From: Lachnoclostridium sp. An76 | GTDB taxonomy: Bacteria; Bacillota; Clostridia; Lachnospirales; Lachnospiraceae | Direction: 5' to 3' | Assembly: GCF_002161355.1 (NCBI RefSeq) | Contig: NZ_NFHL01000002.1 | Coordinates: 434,001 to 498,000 of the forward strand | DNA length: 64,000 bases | In this document: piece after piece, positions 34,816 through 46,100 of the stretch | How positions within the stretch are numbered: position 1 is the stretch's first letter | Layout of the letters: the number at the start of each line of letters is the position of its first letter | Notes under the pieces: generated by a model | Seen by the model: only the letters and a program-made list of their open reading frames with translations | Database searches by the model: none | What the model was told of the DNA's origin: nothing | Made by a program: the position numbers and the translations under genes

Positions 34816-34830
34816 CTTCAACCTCCTCGC

Positions 34831-35733
34831 TCATTGCGCCAGATCCAGCGCTGCTTCCAGATCGTCCACGGCAGACGCATCCGGGCGGCAGGCGTACAGA
34901 TACACCGGCACTGACGATATGATCCCGATGAGCAGATCTGTCACTGTCCCCGTGTCTTCCCGGGACCACAGAGCCACACTGCACTCGGAAAACAGCATGG
35001 TAAATGCCTCCCGGGCGCCGAGCCTCCGGATCCTGTTTTCCGGTCCCTGCCGCAGGACGATAATCGCCCGGACAGGCATACTCCGGTTCTTCGTGATCCC
35101 CGACGTCCCGCAGAGCGGGATACCGTGGGCATATGGCTGCCCGCCGTCACAGGAAAGGACGCTGCGGTCGCCGTTGACTATCTCCGCGCCGGGCCGATGG
35201 ACACGCCACAGCTCCGCCTGAGTGGACTTGCCCGTACCGGACGGCGCAGTGAAAAGAATGGCCTTCCCTTTATATGCAAGCAAAGAAGAGTGAAGGATCA
35301 CTCTCCTGAAATCCGCGAGGATATGGGGAAGGCCACCCCAGACCAACAGGGAGCGAACCGTATGTTTTTTTCCTACATTTGAGCTGCATAACACCTCTGC
35401 TATGTGATTTTGTTTTTCAGACAATCGAATTTGTCTGCAGTATAACGTCTTCTTTCTAATCTCATCAACACTTTCTGCTATTGTATAATTCCCACAATAG
35501 CAGCATATGTTTTTTAACGATTGAAAAACACATTGTACTTCATCTTTAAAAATAAGTTTCCCGATAATTTCAGGAATACTGTCTGTTTCAAAAAACTGTA
35601 TCTTTACATTTATATTACCTGAGCATGCCTGAAATAAGCTGGCAATTTTAGTATCTGTAATATACCAGTTCTCAGGAAACTGCAGACAAACATTCAACTC
35701 TGCACATTTTAGGTATAGAGATTGGAACATCAT
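34831..35733 (-). CDS. HPr-kinase-like P-loop protein of a RiPP cassette
   Basis: 300 residues. The C-terminal half carries an HprK-type Walker A, APSGTGKSTQAELW (about 163-176), and GDRSVL in place of the second metal-binding block. In lasso-peptide clusters such kinases phosphorylate the peptide; here no lasso enzymes are present, so the target is unknown. The first ~129 residues are Cys-rich, poorly conserved in appearance and encoded by clearly AT-richer DNA than the kinase half, suggesting a mosaic gene. Nine bases separate it from the radical SAM gene. The start has only a weak ribosome site. Confidence 0.75.
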   Translation of the reverse strand: MMFQSLYLKCAELNVCLQFPENWYITDTKIASLFQACSGNINVKIQFFETDSIPEIIGKLIFKDEVQCVFQSLKNICCYCGNYTIAESVDEIRKKTLYCRQIRLSEKQNHIAEVLCSSNVGKKHTVRSLLVWGGLPHILADFRRVILHSSLLAYKGKAILFTAPSGTGKSTQAELWRVHRPGAEIVNGDRSVLSCDGGQPYAHGIPLCGTSGITKNRSMPVRAIIVLRQGPENRIRRLGAREAFTMLFSECSVALWSREDTGTVTDLLIGIISSVPVYLYACRPDASAVDDLEAALDLAQ

Positions 35734-35754
35734 TTCTCGGTCCCCAGAGTTTTG

Positions 35755-36027
35755 TTACGACAACGATGATAACGGATAATTGCTTGCCGGTACATTGTAG
35801 CATTCAAATGTACTGTTTGCCTTGCATACTTCATTATTTAAAGAAAACTGAATTATAGTTCCCGGTCCCTCAGGATTCGGCATTGTAATAGCTGCATCCC
35901 AATAACCATCGCCTGGCCTCGGGTCCTCACACCCGTCGGTTGTCAACGTGTACTCGCACGAACTGATCGTGCTGTCTAATTCCAGATGTTCAAACAGTAT
36001 CCTCGGTTTCTGATATGGCTTCTTCAT
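35755..36027 (-). CDS. Probable RiPP precursor peptide
   Basis: 90 residues. The N-terminus MKKPYQKPRILFEHLELDS followed by TISSC is typical of precursors recognised by PqqD-type partners (KPY-K-P, aromatic/Leu/Glu block, then a Ser/Cys boundary). The rest is polar, rich in Gly, Pro, Asn and Ser, with cysteines at 24, 33, 68 and 76. No signal peptide or membrane helix. It sits between PqqD and the kinase-like gene, 21 bases from each. Assigned by context and composition, not by a known family. Confidence 0.7.
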   Translation of the reverse strand: MKKPYQKPRILFEHLELDSTISSCEYTLTTDGCEDPRPGDGYWDAAITMPNPEGPGTIIQFSLNNEVCKANSTFECYNVPASNYPLSSLS

Positions 36028-36048
36028 TTTCCTTCCTCCTGCCCTTTT

Positions 36049-36318
36049 CTATTCAATCAGCATCCCTTCGCTTCTTATCCGCTGAAGGAATTCTTCAATG
36101 TCAGCTTTTGCTTCTTCCCGGACCGCCTCATATTCTTCACATAGCGCATCCAGCAGACTCTCCTTTGTCTGATCATCCTCCTGCAGCAGCTTCCACAGAA
36201 ATACGCCTGTGTCATTCAGCGTGATCAGTCCTTTAAAATCCATCGCCGCGCTGCCTGTAGGAACGACGATATACTCGCCTGCGATCTCTCGCAGGATATA
36301 GTTTTCTGATATCTTCAT
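36049..36318 (-). CDS. PqqD-family peptide chaperone
   Basis: 89 residues. The PqqD/RRE fold is recognisable: YILREIAGEYIVVPTG, then FKGLITLNDTGVFLWKLLQE and a C-terminal helix ending in EFLQRIRSEGMLIE. Such proteins bind the leader of a RiPP precursor and present it to the radical SAM enzyme. AGGAG is seven bases before the ATG at 36318, which lies four bases after the stop of the preceding gene. Confidence 0.85.
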   Translation of the reverse strand: MKISENYILREIAGEYIVVPTGSAAMDFKGLITLNDTGVFLWKLLQEDDQTKESLLDALCEEYEAVREEAKADIEEFLQRIRSEGMLIE

Positions 36319-36322
36319 GCTC

Positions 36323-37057
36323 TTACTCCTGATCATAAGTCACATACATGATCTGACTTGTATCCTTCATGTAGTGCAAAACTTCCTGTTCCTCAGCCTC
36401 TCCTGCTGCCATGCCGCCCGGGAACACCGCCCGGTATGTGATCCCGCCCTGGAAAATTCCGTCTTCCAGATTTTTGTAATATACACAGATATCACCGGCG
36501 ATATCTTCCCCACTGATATTCTCGGCTTTGATCCAGTTATCCTGTCCGTAAAGAGTCAGCTGTTCCGGCAGAATAGAGCGTTCTTCCTGAAAGAATGCCA
36601 GATTCTCCGCATCGTACCTTGCGTCCTCCGCATCCTGCGGGTACGCTGCCGCCGAGCTTTCCAGCACTATCAGCTCCCCGCCGGCAGGAAGGACCGTAAC
36701 CTCGAAGTTTCCTTCCGCTTCCGCTGTCGCCGCATGTATCTTCAGATACTCAATATCTTCATCTGAGGAATTCACGATTTTCAGGCTCCATATATCTTCC
36801 ACCGCCGCATCGCTTCCATCCTCCCAGAAGGGACCTGTATATGGTTCGGAAGATACTATATAAATCCCGTTCCCGAGACTGCTTTCTCTGTTATCCTCGT
36901 CTGACCGTCTGCCCTGCTGCATCATAAATACTGCGATTATGATCACTGCGGCAAGTATGGCAATACCGATCATAATACCTGCCGTCAGACGGCTATTTAT
37001 TATTCTTTTCTTTTTTGACTGTAGTTTTCTGTTATTCGGTTTCTTACTGTTCTTCAT
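36323..37057 (-). CDS. Membrane-anchored protein of unknown function
   Basis: 244 residues: a basic N-terminus, one membrane helix at about 25-46 (AGIMIGIAILAAVIIIAVFMM) and an acidic extracellular domain with beta-rich text (for example YLKIHAATAEAEGNFEVTVLPAGGELIVLE). The last part ends MYVTYDQE. It lies between the giant surface protein and PqqD in the same direction and is probably translationally coupled to PqqD. It might bind the surface protein or mature peptide; no family is recognised. Confidence 0.65.
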   Translation of the reverse strand: MKNSKKPNNRKLQSKKKRIINSRLTAGIMIGIAILAAVIIIAVFMMQQGRRSDEDNRESSLGNGIYIVSSEPYTGPFWEDGSDAAVEDIWSLKIVNSSDEDIEYLKIHAATAEAEGNFEVTVLPAGGELIVLESSAAAYPQDAEDARYDAENLAFFQEERSILPEQLTLYGQDNWIKAENISGEDIAGDICVYYKNLEDGIFQGGITYRAVFPGGMAAGEAEEQEVLHYMKDTSQIMYVTYDQE

Positions 37058-37071
37058 ACTGTGTGTTCTTT

Positions 37072-37112
37072 GTAAACTGCTGCGCAGAATGCCGATCTGC
37101 GCAGCGGTTTAC
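37072..37112. other. 16-bp intergenic hairpin inside the array
   Basis: GTAAACTGCTGCGCAG and CTGCGCAGCGGTTTAC pair with a single T/G wobble around nine bases, in the 78-base gap after the giant surface gene. No T run follows on the minus strand, so it more likely adjusts mRNA processing or partial read-through than stops transcription. Confidence 0.55.
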
Positions 37113-37135
37113 TGATCTGCTCTTATTTCTTTTTC

Positions 37136-40100
37136 TTATCTGCGTTTTCTGCGGTAATACACAGCCGCGGAAGCTGCGATGGCCGACAATGCCATCATAG
37201 CAAACAGAACTGCAAATCCTGCTGCTGCAACCATATCTCCGGTCTGTACCGCACTATATCCGCTCTTGTCCGGCGTCTTATCCGCAGGATCTCCGGCGCT
37301 ATCTTCATTATTTCCGGGCGCCTGGCCAGCCGGCTTCTGCTGAGCGTTGTTATCTCCTGTTTCCGGGGTCGTCTGGCTGCCGCCTTCTTCTCCCTCTCCC
37401 GGGGTCGTCTGGCCGCCGCCTTCTTCTCCCTCTCCAGGAGTCGTCTGGCTGCCGCCTTCTTCTCCTTCTCCAGGAGTCGTCTGGCCGCCGCCTTCTTCTC
37501 CCTCTCCAGGAGTCGTCTGGCCGCCATCTTCTTCACTGCTGTCAGACTGATTGATGAAGTAGTATGCCGCCGGTATATTTTCCGGTGCAACCGATGCCAT
37601 CAACGTAATAGAGTCCTGCGTATCCTCTGCCGCCATCACCTGCATGGTTCTGGCGCCGGCTTTTGCCATCCGGGCCTGAACATCATCCTGCCCCGGCATG
37701 GTTCCTTCCTCAGTACCTGGCTGATCTTCAACATCTTCCGTAGCTCCGGAAGTTCTTCCGGTCCACTGCAGATTGGTAAGAGAAAGGATCGCTGTATCTT
37801 CGTTTTCAGCAAGTTTACCATCCCCATAAAGCGTTTTAGGGTTGGCGATTACGATCGGGTACGCTGTCCGGTATGCCATATATGGATTTTCCCCATCTGC
37901 CTCTTCCCAGACGCAGTTGTCCGTGAACTCGTAATACATATCGTAGGACGTATTAATATCCCAGTTCTTCACCTTGTAGAAGCTCCAGCTCTTTGCCGCT
38001 TCAGGATCACCTTCCTGGACCGCAGTAGCGATAGCCAGTTTTGTATCCGTTCCCAGTGCGAGTTTCGCACCAAGCTGAACTTTATCCGGCTTCTCATTCG
38101 TCCAGAGATAGAACGATATCGCCTGTCCGGGCGCCAGATATACCTCATTTTTCGGTCCGAATGACTCATATGCGGAAATGTTACCCAACTCACCGTTTCC
38201 ATCGACAAACACAGCGCCATTCGGGATCTGTCCGCCGACATTATCTGCATTCAGAAGGATCTGCCGCAGTTCCGTGTAATCCGGATGGTTCTCACCATCT
38301 GTCTGATACACATCTTCTATAACTTTGTAATCATTACCTTTCGGATCCGCCGGATCATAAATCCTGACTGCGTCTACATAGATATCATAATACTTATCAT
38401 CATATTTGTCATACATGTCGTAATACATTGGAACAACTTCCACGTAATACTGACCGTATTCTTCCATCTCCTCTTTCAGGATCGGGATCTGATATAAAAT
38501 GTCAGTAGAGCTCTCATCCGGCGTCCATATCAGCCTTCCAGTTTCCTTATCTCGAGTGCATGTGTATCCGTAATAAGTATCTACCGTGTGGTTCAGGATC
38601 CTCTCGCCTTCATTATTGGTACCTTTATATACGCGGATCGTCACGGCTCCCGTATCTCTGGACGTCAGACTGATCAGGTCAAATCCTGTTCCCTTGAACG
38701 TGAAAGTCGCCATCGGAGAGGTTCCGCCGTTCTGGTAGGTATTTACCGCGCTGACACGTACATAGTGGGAACTTCCGTTGCTGTAGGTATTGCAGTCCCT
38801 GTAGTGCGTGTCGTTTCCGTAAACATTATCGATCACTTCTTTGATCTCAGCTTCACCCGGGCGGTCCGTATCCTGAACGTCAGAGCCCGGAACCTTGCCA
38901 TCAGTTACAATTGACCATTTGCCATGAGTTTTCCAGTTATCCTTATCATCCGTTAAGTTCGCAAGTTCATCTTCTTCCAGCTTCTCTGTACTATATCCAC
39001 CATCTTTATAATGAATAGCTCCTGAGTTGTCCTCATAGTAGATAATCGTCGCCGGTACGACTGTTACCATACCGTACACGTACTGAGACTGTCCGTTGTT
39101 ATCCGGCAGCTGTACCGCATACATGATCTGCTGACAGGAATCCATCTCCATCGTATCTGGTGTGAAACGGATTTCGTCTGCCGCGCCGTTTTCACCGGCT
39201 TTGATGTAAGCAGTTCCGTAAGTGCCTGCTGCCTCACCTTTAGTTTCAAATCCCGATGCCAGTTTGTCTGTCACCTTGCCAAGTAGTGTTTCATCCAGAA
39301 TTACCCCCGGATCCTCCTGCGGCTGTCCTTCTTCCGGCTTCGTATCTTCGTTAATTGCTCCCGGCTGTCTTTCTGCAGCCACCGCAACAAGCTTTCCGCC
39401 GTTCTCAAGCGCCTTATCATTCGTCAGCACGTCAATGTCCACTGACAGGCCGTAGTCAATAACAACCGTATCTTCCCGGATCAGTTCAGTCGGAAGGTAG
39501 TTGATGATCTGGTGCGTGTAATCATCCACATCTTTGTAGATGGTAGCGTAGGTCTGATCACCACTGCTGTTTTTAATCGGCACTTCCGTTACTGTATAGT
39601 CGTACTTGTGAATTGTTCCATCAGCATCCGCATAATTGATCGGCGCATCCACGGAGGTCGTCCACACATCTTTATCAGAGCCCGCCATGGAAGCATCCAT
39701 CTTAAATGATTCTGATGCTTCCTGATCCTCAGTTCCATCCTCTTTCGCTGCTTTTAATGTCACATTAATCTCAGACGGCTCAGACGGTCTGGTATTTCCG
39801 CTGTTTCCATCATCCACCCAGACTTTCTGGAATGTATGATCGCCTTCTGCGGCGCAGGGATCCTGCATCTCGCTTTCGATATCCTCAATGTCAGATTCAT
39901 TTGCATAGGTCGGCGTTCCGAGCATCAGATCCGCCTGATCCCCGGATACATAAACATTAACCGGGAATCTGGCTATATTCTTTGCAGTTGTCTGGTAAGC
40001 GCCATTCCATACATCATTATGCTTATACATATTCTCATACTGCATATGCTGTACAGAATAATCATAGTACGAAATTCCGCCGATTTCTTTTTTGGCGCCG

Positions 40101-43100
40101 TTACTGCTGAGTACGTTGCTATTATTATAAATGTGCGTCAGCTTTCCATCGTCCCATTTGCGGTATACGTGGTAAGTGTTATTGGTTCCCTCGATATCTT
40201 TCAACTCAGTGTAATTTGACTTCAGACTGCTTGTTCCTGAGAACTCACCGATCTTTCCATCTGCCCCTTTAATGGTATCTGCCAGATCCATGATATTGTT
40301 TTCCAACAGTCCTTCATTATTATATCCGACAAAACCACCAGCATAGCCATCACCGCTGCCCTTCTCATCATTCGTTGCGCCGGCTCCGAAAACATCGTAA
40401 CCAATAGAAGTACCTGTCACTGTAGAATCAACGACACGAGTACGGTTGGCTTTTATTAAGGAAATATTGATAACATCTTTAATTTCCTCAGCTGTAACCG
40501 AATCACCACTTGCCTGGATTGTAATTGAAGAATCACCAATATTAACCTGAATTACATTTCTCTTCTCATCTATAAGCTCCACAGAAACTTTAAGACCAAG
40601 AATTGTTGCCGATAATACACCGTTCTCATTCAGCACTTTAATATCAAGTACTTCTTCTCCAAGACTTATATGTATAATCCCATCATCCGGCAGCTTATCG
40701 GGCTGCAGTAATCCATTTACCAATGCAAGCAGAAGATCTACTAACGGCTGAAGCAGACCGCTGTTTACGCCTACCTGGATAAGATAAGCAAAACTTGTCT
40801 TGCCGATGAAACCTCCGGCTGTCTTATCACTTGCGACCTGTTTCAGTTCAGATGCATGATTGTTTTCCATCCTCGCCAGATCGCCATTACCTATGAAGCC
40901 TCCGGCAATCTCATCGTCACCATTACTGCTCTTAACAGTATAACCGCCTTTCATTCCGGTCACGGTCGAGTCTTTGATCGTAGAGCCGCAGACATCTGCG
41001 ATTCCGGCGTTTGCACCGAGCAGATTTCCAAGTGCACCCTCTACTAATCCTACATCATCCAGATCTACCAGACCGCTCTTTCCACTATGTCCGATAAATC
41101 CGCCGCTGTAGTTTACTGCCTCAACCGCTTTCAGTTCATCCACACTGGAATTCAGGATTGTTCCGTTCAGAAGAGTTCCTGCAAATCCGCCGGCACTTCC
41201 GCTGTAAACAGTATAATCTCCTTCCTCCTGGTTTTCTTTTTGTATGCCTTCCTTTGCATTTACTATCAGTCCATAGGCTGTTGAACCTGTCACACTGGAA
41301 TCATAGATATATGTCCTGAATGCATCCAGCACGTCCAGTGCGCCAAGCCCCAGAAGTTTTCCCAGTATGCTTGTTCCGCCAGCGGACACCTCTGCAACTG
41401 CAGACACATCGCCAAGTCCGACAAATCCGCCGGCATATTCCCCTCCGGTTACTCTTCTGACACCTTTAACAATTGCTCCGGCAGCAGAATCATGATTTCC
41501 CTCAATTCCCGGAGTATCAATGTCGCTGTCACCAATGACTGCGCCCTGAAGCATTCCGGCATATCCACCGACTGCTTTAGCATATTTCTCTGAGCCGTCA
41601 ACCTTAGACAAGATTCCCTCAACTGTACCTTCCGACTTGTATGTCCCGTCTACAACATATCCTGCATCACTGTATGCTGTGACTTCTGAATATTCAACTC
41701 TTGAAATCGTAGCATTTAATAAACTTGCAAGATCGCCCGGTGTACCGATGATTGCCCCTAATAATTGCTCAAGCAGGCCATTCTGTGAAGAAGTATCCAC
41801 CGTTGCGAGGCTTCCCGGAACAATCTGTCCTGCATAACCGCCGGCATATTCCCTGGCTTTTACAGATTTTATTCCATTAACAGCACACTTTGCATCCGCG
41901 GTTCCCATAATGGTTCCGCCCTGAACATAACCTGCATAACCACCGGCATTTCCCTGATGATCATTTTCCTGATCAGAATATCCTGTCGCCTCGATCTCAA
42001 TACCTGAAGCATAGCCTCTTACCGATGAATTGTTGATCACCGGAACAAACGTTTGCAATACATCTAATCCCTGAGTAATTGGTACTCCTGCCACCTCAAG
42101 TCCTCCGACGCCGGCAAGACTTCCGATGGTCATTTCGCCTGCATAGCCGCCGGCGCTTCTCATCGCCTCAACGCGTTTCAGATCATATGCCTGACCGTTT
42201 GTAACAATACTTCCGGTCATTTTTCCGACATAACCGCCGGCAACACCGGCTCTCTTATCTGCATTGCTTTCAAGATCAGCTCTTCCGGCAGTCACTTCAT
42301 AACCATAAATATATTTTTCAATATTCTGATCATACAGTGTTGCTCCGCCGTCATACAGATCTTTAAACTGGCTGCCGTATGCGCCGTTCTTTCCAACGCT
42401 CTCATACCAGGATCTGAACCTGTCATAAGAAAGATTTCTCAGCGGCCCTGTTACACTTGTATCCGTCTGTGTAGCGTATACAGCCTGCAGCCCCTGCAGC
42501 GGATTATCAAGTTTGATCAATCCGAACAAGAGACTGATTGATCCGGTATCTACAAGGTTGGCATTCTGAAGATATCCGGTATATCCGCCTGCATACTCAT
42601 ATCCGTATACAGAACGGATACGGTCAGCTGATGCGATAATACCATTCTGACCTTCAATCTCTCCGCCATTGTTGTAACCGACATAACCGCCGGCAACTCC
42701 CTTGAGATCAATCCCTCCGGCATCATTTTCTTCGGACTCCGCTTCCGCACGGACTACGCCGCCACAAGGCACTGCATCCGTACTGGATGAATGGATCCTC
42801 GGGATAAAGGAGTTCAATATACTTGCAAGATTCTCGACGCTTGCAATTCCGCCAAGGACATTTACATCACCGATCACTTCCGCGACACTGCCCGGCTCCA
42901 TGTTCCCGACAAAACCGCCGGCCGTTTCCTGACCGATAATATACGCAAAGTTATGCGAATTACTATTTTCAATTAATGAGCCGTCCACGGATCCGGCATA
43001 ACCGCCCGCATGTCCGATTGCTTTTCCGGATTCTTTGCCGTCAGCCAGCACTGAAAATCCGCCCGCATCCCCGGTCACATCAGAATCTGTTATGTTGCTC

Positions 43101-46100
43101 GAAACTACATCCAATACATCCAGCGCTTCCTGCAGATTCAGGACTTTATCAAGAACCCCGAGTCCATTTCCAACCGCTGCCGCGTTACCAATGTCAAGTT
43201 TTCCGACAAAACCGCCGGCATATTGAGGCGCCTTAACCGCATACTTGGAATCCTCAGCAAAATACGCGCTTCCATCCTGCTGCTGCAGATCTTCCGGCTC
43301 CTGTACATTCGTGTGGCGAAGTTTATTCACATCGCACCCGCTGATCTGTACTCCACTGCCAAATCCGAGATAACCGCCCGCGCTTCCCGAATTAGATTCA
43401 AACTGCTTCAGGCTGCTTTCTGTGTCGGCAGCAGTCTCCTCGCCCGCAGTTTCTATTTTCCCGTCAGATACAACGGTTAAACCTTTATCCGAAGAAACCC
43501 CCGCATTCTTAATGACCGGAATATACACATTAAGAACAGATACAAGATCTCCAACATTAACGTTTGCTCCCAACAGATCAATTCCACCTCGGGAAGCCGC
43601 CAGACCTCCGGATGTTGCTATTCCGGCAAAGCCGCCGGCATAATATTTTCCGCGCACATTACATATCTTCTGTACCGCTATATTATCTTTTTGAGAATTA
43701 TCGATCGTTCCACTTTCAAGCTTGCCCGCAAAACCACCGGCGCATGCCGCTTCTACCTGATAATTCTCTGTATCTTCCGCGTAAACGACATCGCAGTCTG
43801 TATATTTCGGTATAAGGTACGGTACAGCTGTAAGCAGGTCAGTAATACTAATTAATGTTGTTTCCGGCAGAACCGTTTCTTCATTATTGTCATCAGCAAG
43901 ATCTGCCAGCCCATCTGTCTGTGAAATACCGACAAAGCCGCCGGCATACCCGTTTTCTTCGTCCTTTGTTGACACTTTTTTCAGACCGTTAACTGTTGAT
44001 CCTGATATAATCGCACTTCCGCCATCAGCAACAAAGCCGCCGGCTCTGTGAATCATATTGCCGTCAGTTTCACCTGTGGACGAAACGGTAAATCCGCCAT
44101 CCATTCCGGAGACAGAAGAATCTGATATATTTACCTGAATTACACCTGCAACTGATAAAAGAGAATTAATTTTAATCAATCCCAGGATATTCAGACCGCC
44201 GGCACTGACAAGATTGCCGACTCCGGCTTTACTTACAAATCCTGCCGCATCATTAGGAGATGTGATCTCTTTTACATTTTCAACTTTAACATTCTTTAAA
44301 TTCGTGCCTATAGCCGCGCCAACTGCTCCTGCAGCCACCCCTTTTTCATTCTGAACAGTCATTCCTGCAGAATTTCCACGGATGACAACCCCATCCGCTT
44401 CAACCGGAACAACATTTGCAGCGCCTACCAATGTAGAATCAAGGATTCCGGCCATGCTCGCCGTAGCTGCATATCCGATGAAACCGCCGGCATACCCCTC
44501 CTTGCCTCTAACAACACTGATATTTGTTGCACTGCATGGGATATCCTCTCCATTATATGACACTTTATTATCTTTAACAGGATCAAGTTTCGACAAAGTA
44601 TCCTGACTGGAGGTGCCAAACTTCGCACCATCTGCTCTTCCTGCAAAGCCACCCACATAATCTTTTCCTGTTATTTCTGCCCCTGTAAGACCGGATGCCT
44701 CACATCCATAAATATGTGCCGGGCTGACACCAACAAGCGAGAGAAGATCATCTTTTCCAGATTCTACACCGGCCAGCACATCTTTCAGTAATTCAAGGAC
44801 ATCGTCCAATATACTGACTTTTGTAACTCCGGTATATTCCTCGTTCAAAGTTATTGAAGCTCCGGGTGACGTATACCCCGTAAAACCTCCCACATAGTTG
44901 CCCGATGAAGAAACTTTTCCCAGATTTTCAATTGCACAGCGAATCACATAACTACTTGCAATGTATCCTGAAAATCCTCCTGTATATGCTGCTGTTGTCT
45001 GTTCTTTGTCAGAACCAGAAACGGTAATCTTTCCCGTTCCGCTCACTTTTACATCAGAAACTATCGACTGACTGAAAACAGCTTCAAATAAATCAATATC
45101 GAGTTGATCAAGCAGCCCCTTCACTTCCGTATTCGCGATACTGCCTGCAAATCCGCCTGCAAATTTATTTCCCGTTACTGTTAAGTCAGTATTCTGAGTC
45201 ATTGTAACATTCTGGATAAAACCGCCTTCAATTCTTCCGGCAAACCCACCGTTAAAACTTGTGTTGGCTGAACCAATATCCTGTTTAACATTTGTTAAAT
45301 GACAATCCTTTATAACAGGCGCAGCAAATCCAACCGGGATTAACTGATCTAAATCTAAAATCCCACCATTGAGTAACACATCAACTATATTACCAAGCCC
45401 TAAAAACGGAAGACCATTTAAAATTTTTGCCAGAAGATCTGTAAGCTCTCCTACTCCTGTCAATGTATACAGCGTCTTCCCCTGAACATCTCCTACAAAG
45501 CCGCCGGTTCTGTCCGCCACATTATTAACTGTGGCATTTTCTACAGAACATTTCGAAATTTCTACCTGACCTGATATAGCGCCTGCGAAACTCCCTGCCG
45601 CAAACATAGACGGATTCGCATCCATTCCATTCAAAAGCATATCTGAAAGATCCCCTACGGAATCAATACCAAATAAACCTAAAATCAAATCCAAAACCCA
45701 TGCGAGGCCACCCACAATCCCATCGAGAAGTCCGACATCATGTTTAACTTCCGTACTTTCATTTTTAATAATAACATTCTTCAGATCAAGCCCCGTAACC
45801 GTTACCAGTCCCTTACTCATGAGAATATTACCATCTTCTCCCGGCAAGCTTCCGATCGTACCAAAAAATCCTGCGCCCTGTGGATCTTTTTCCAGATCGA
45901 TTTCTCCTGATTTATTCACTGTAATATTAGAAATCTCAACGGGATCGATAGCCGACTTGTCAATCACTCCTGTTTCCACATCGATTCCGGCCATATTTAC
46001 AGAGCCGATCATATTACCGGAGAACATGAGCGGTTCCCAGGGAGTGTCTTCGCCATCAGAATTTTCTCCAGTCGCTAACAAATCTATATTGCGGAAAATA

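Noticed and set aside
33670-36318. Lasso-peptide cluster
   Set aside because: An HPr-kinase-like gene and PqqD are present, but no transglutaminase-like protease or asparagine-synthetase-like cyclase exists, and a radical SAM enzyme replaces them.
37365-37535. Possible CRISPR array (regular repeats)
   Set aside because: The units are contiguous 36-bp coding repeats without spacers and encode GEGEEGGxQTTP in frame.
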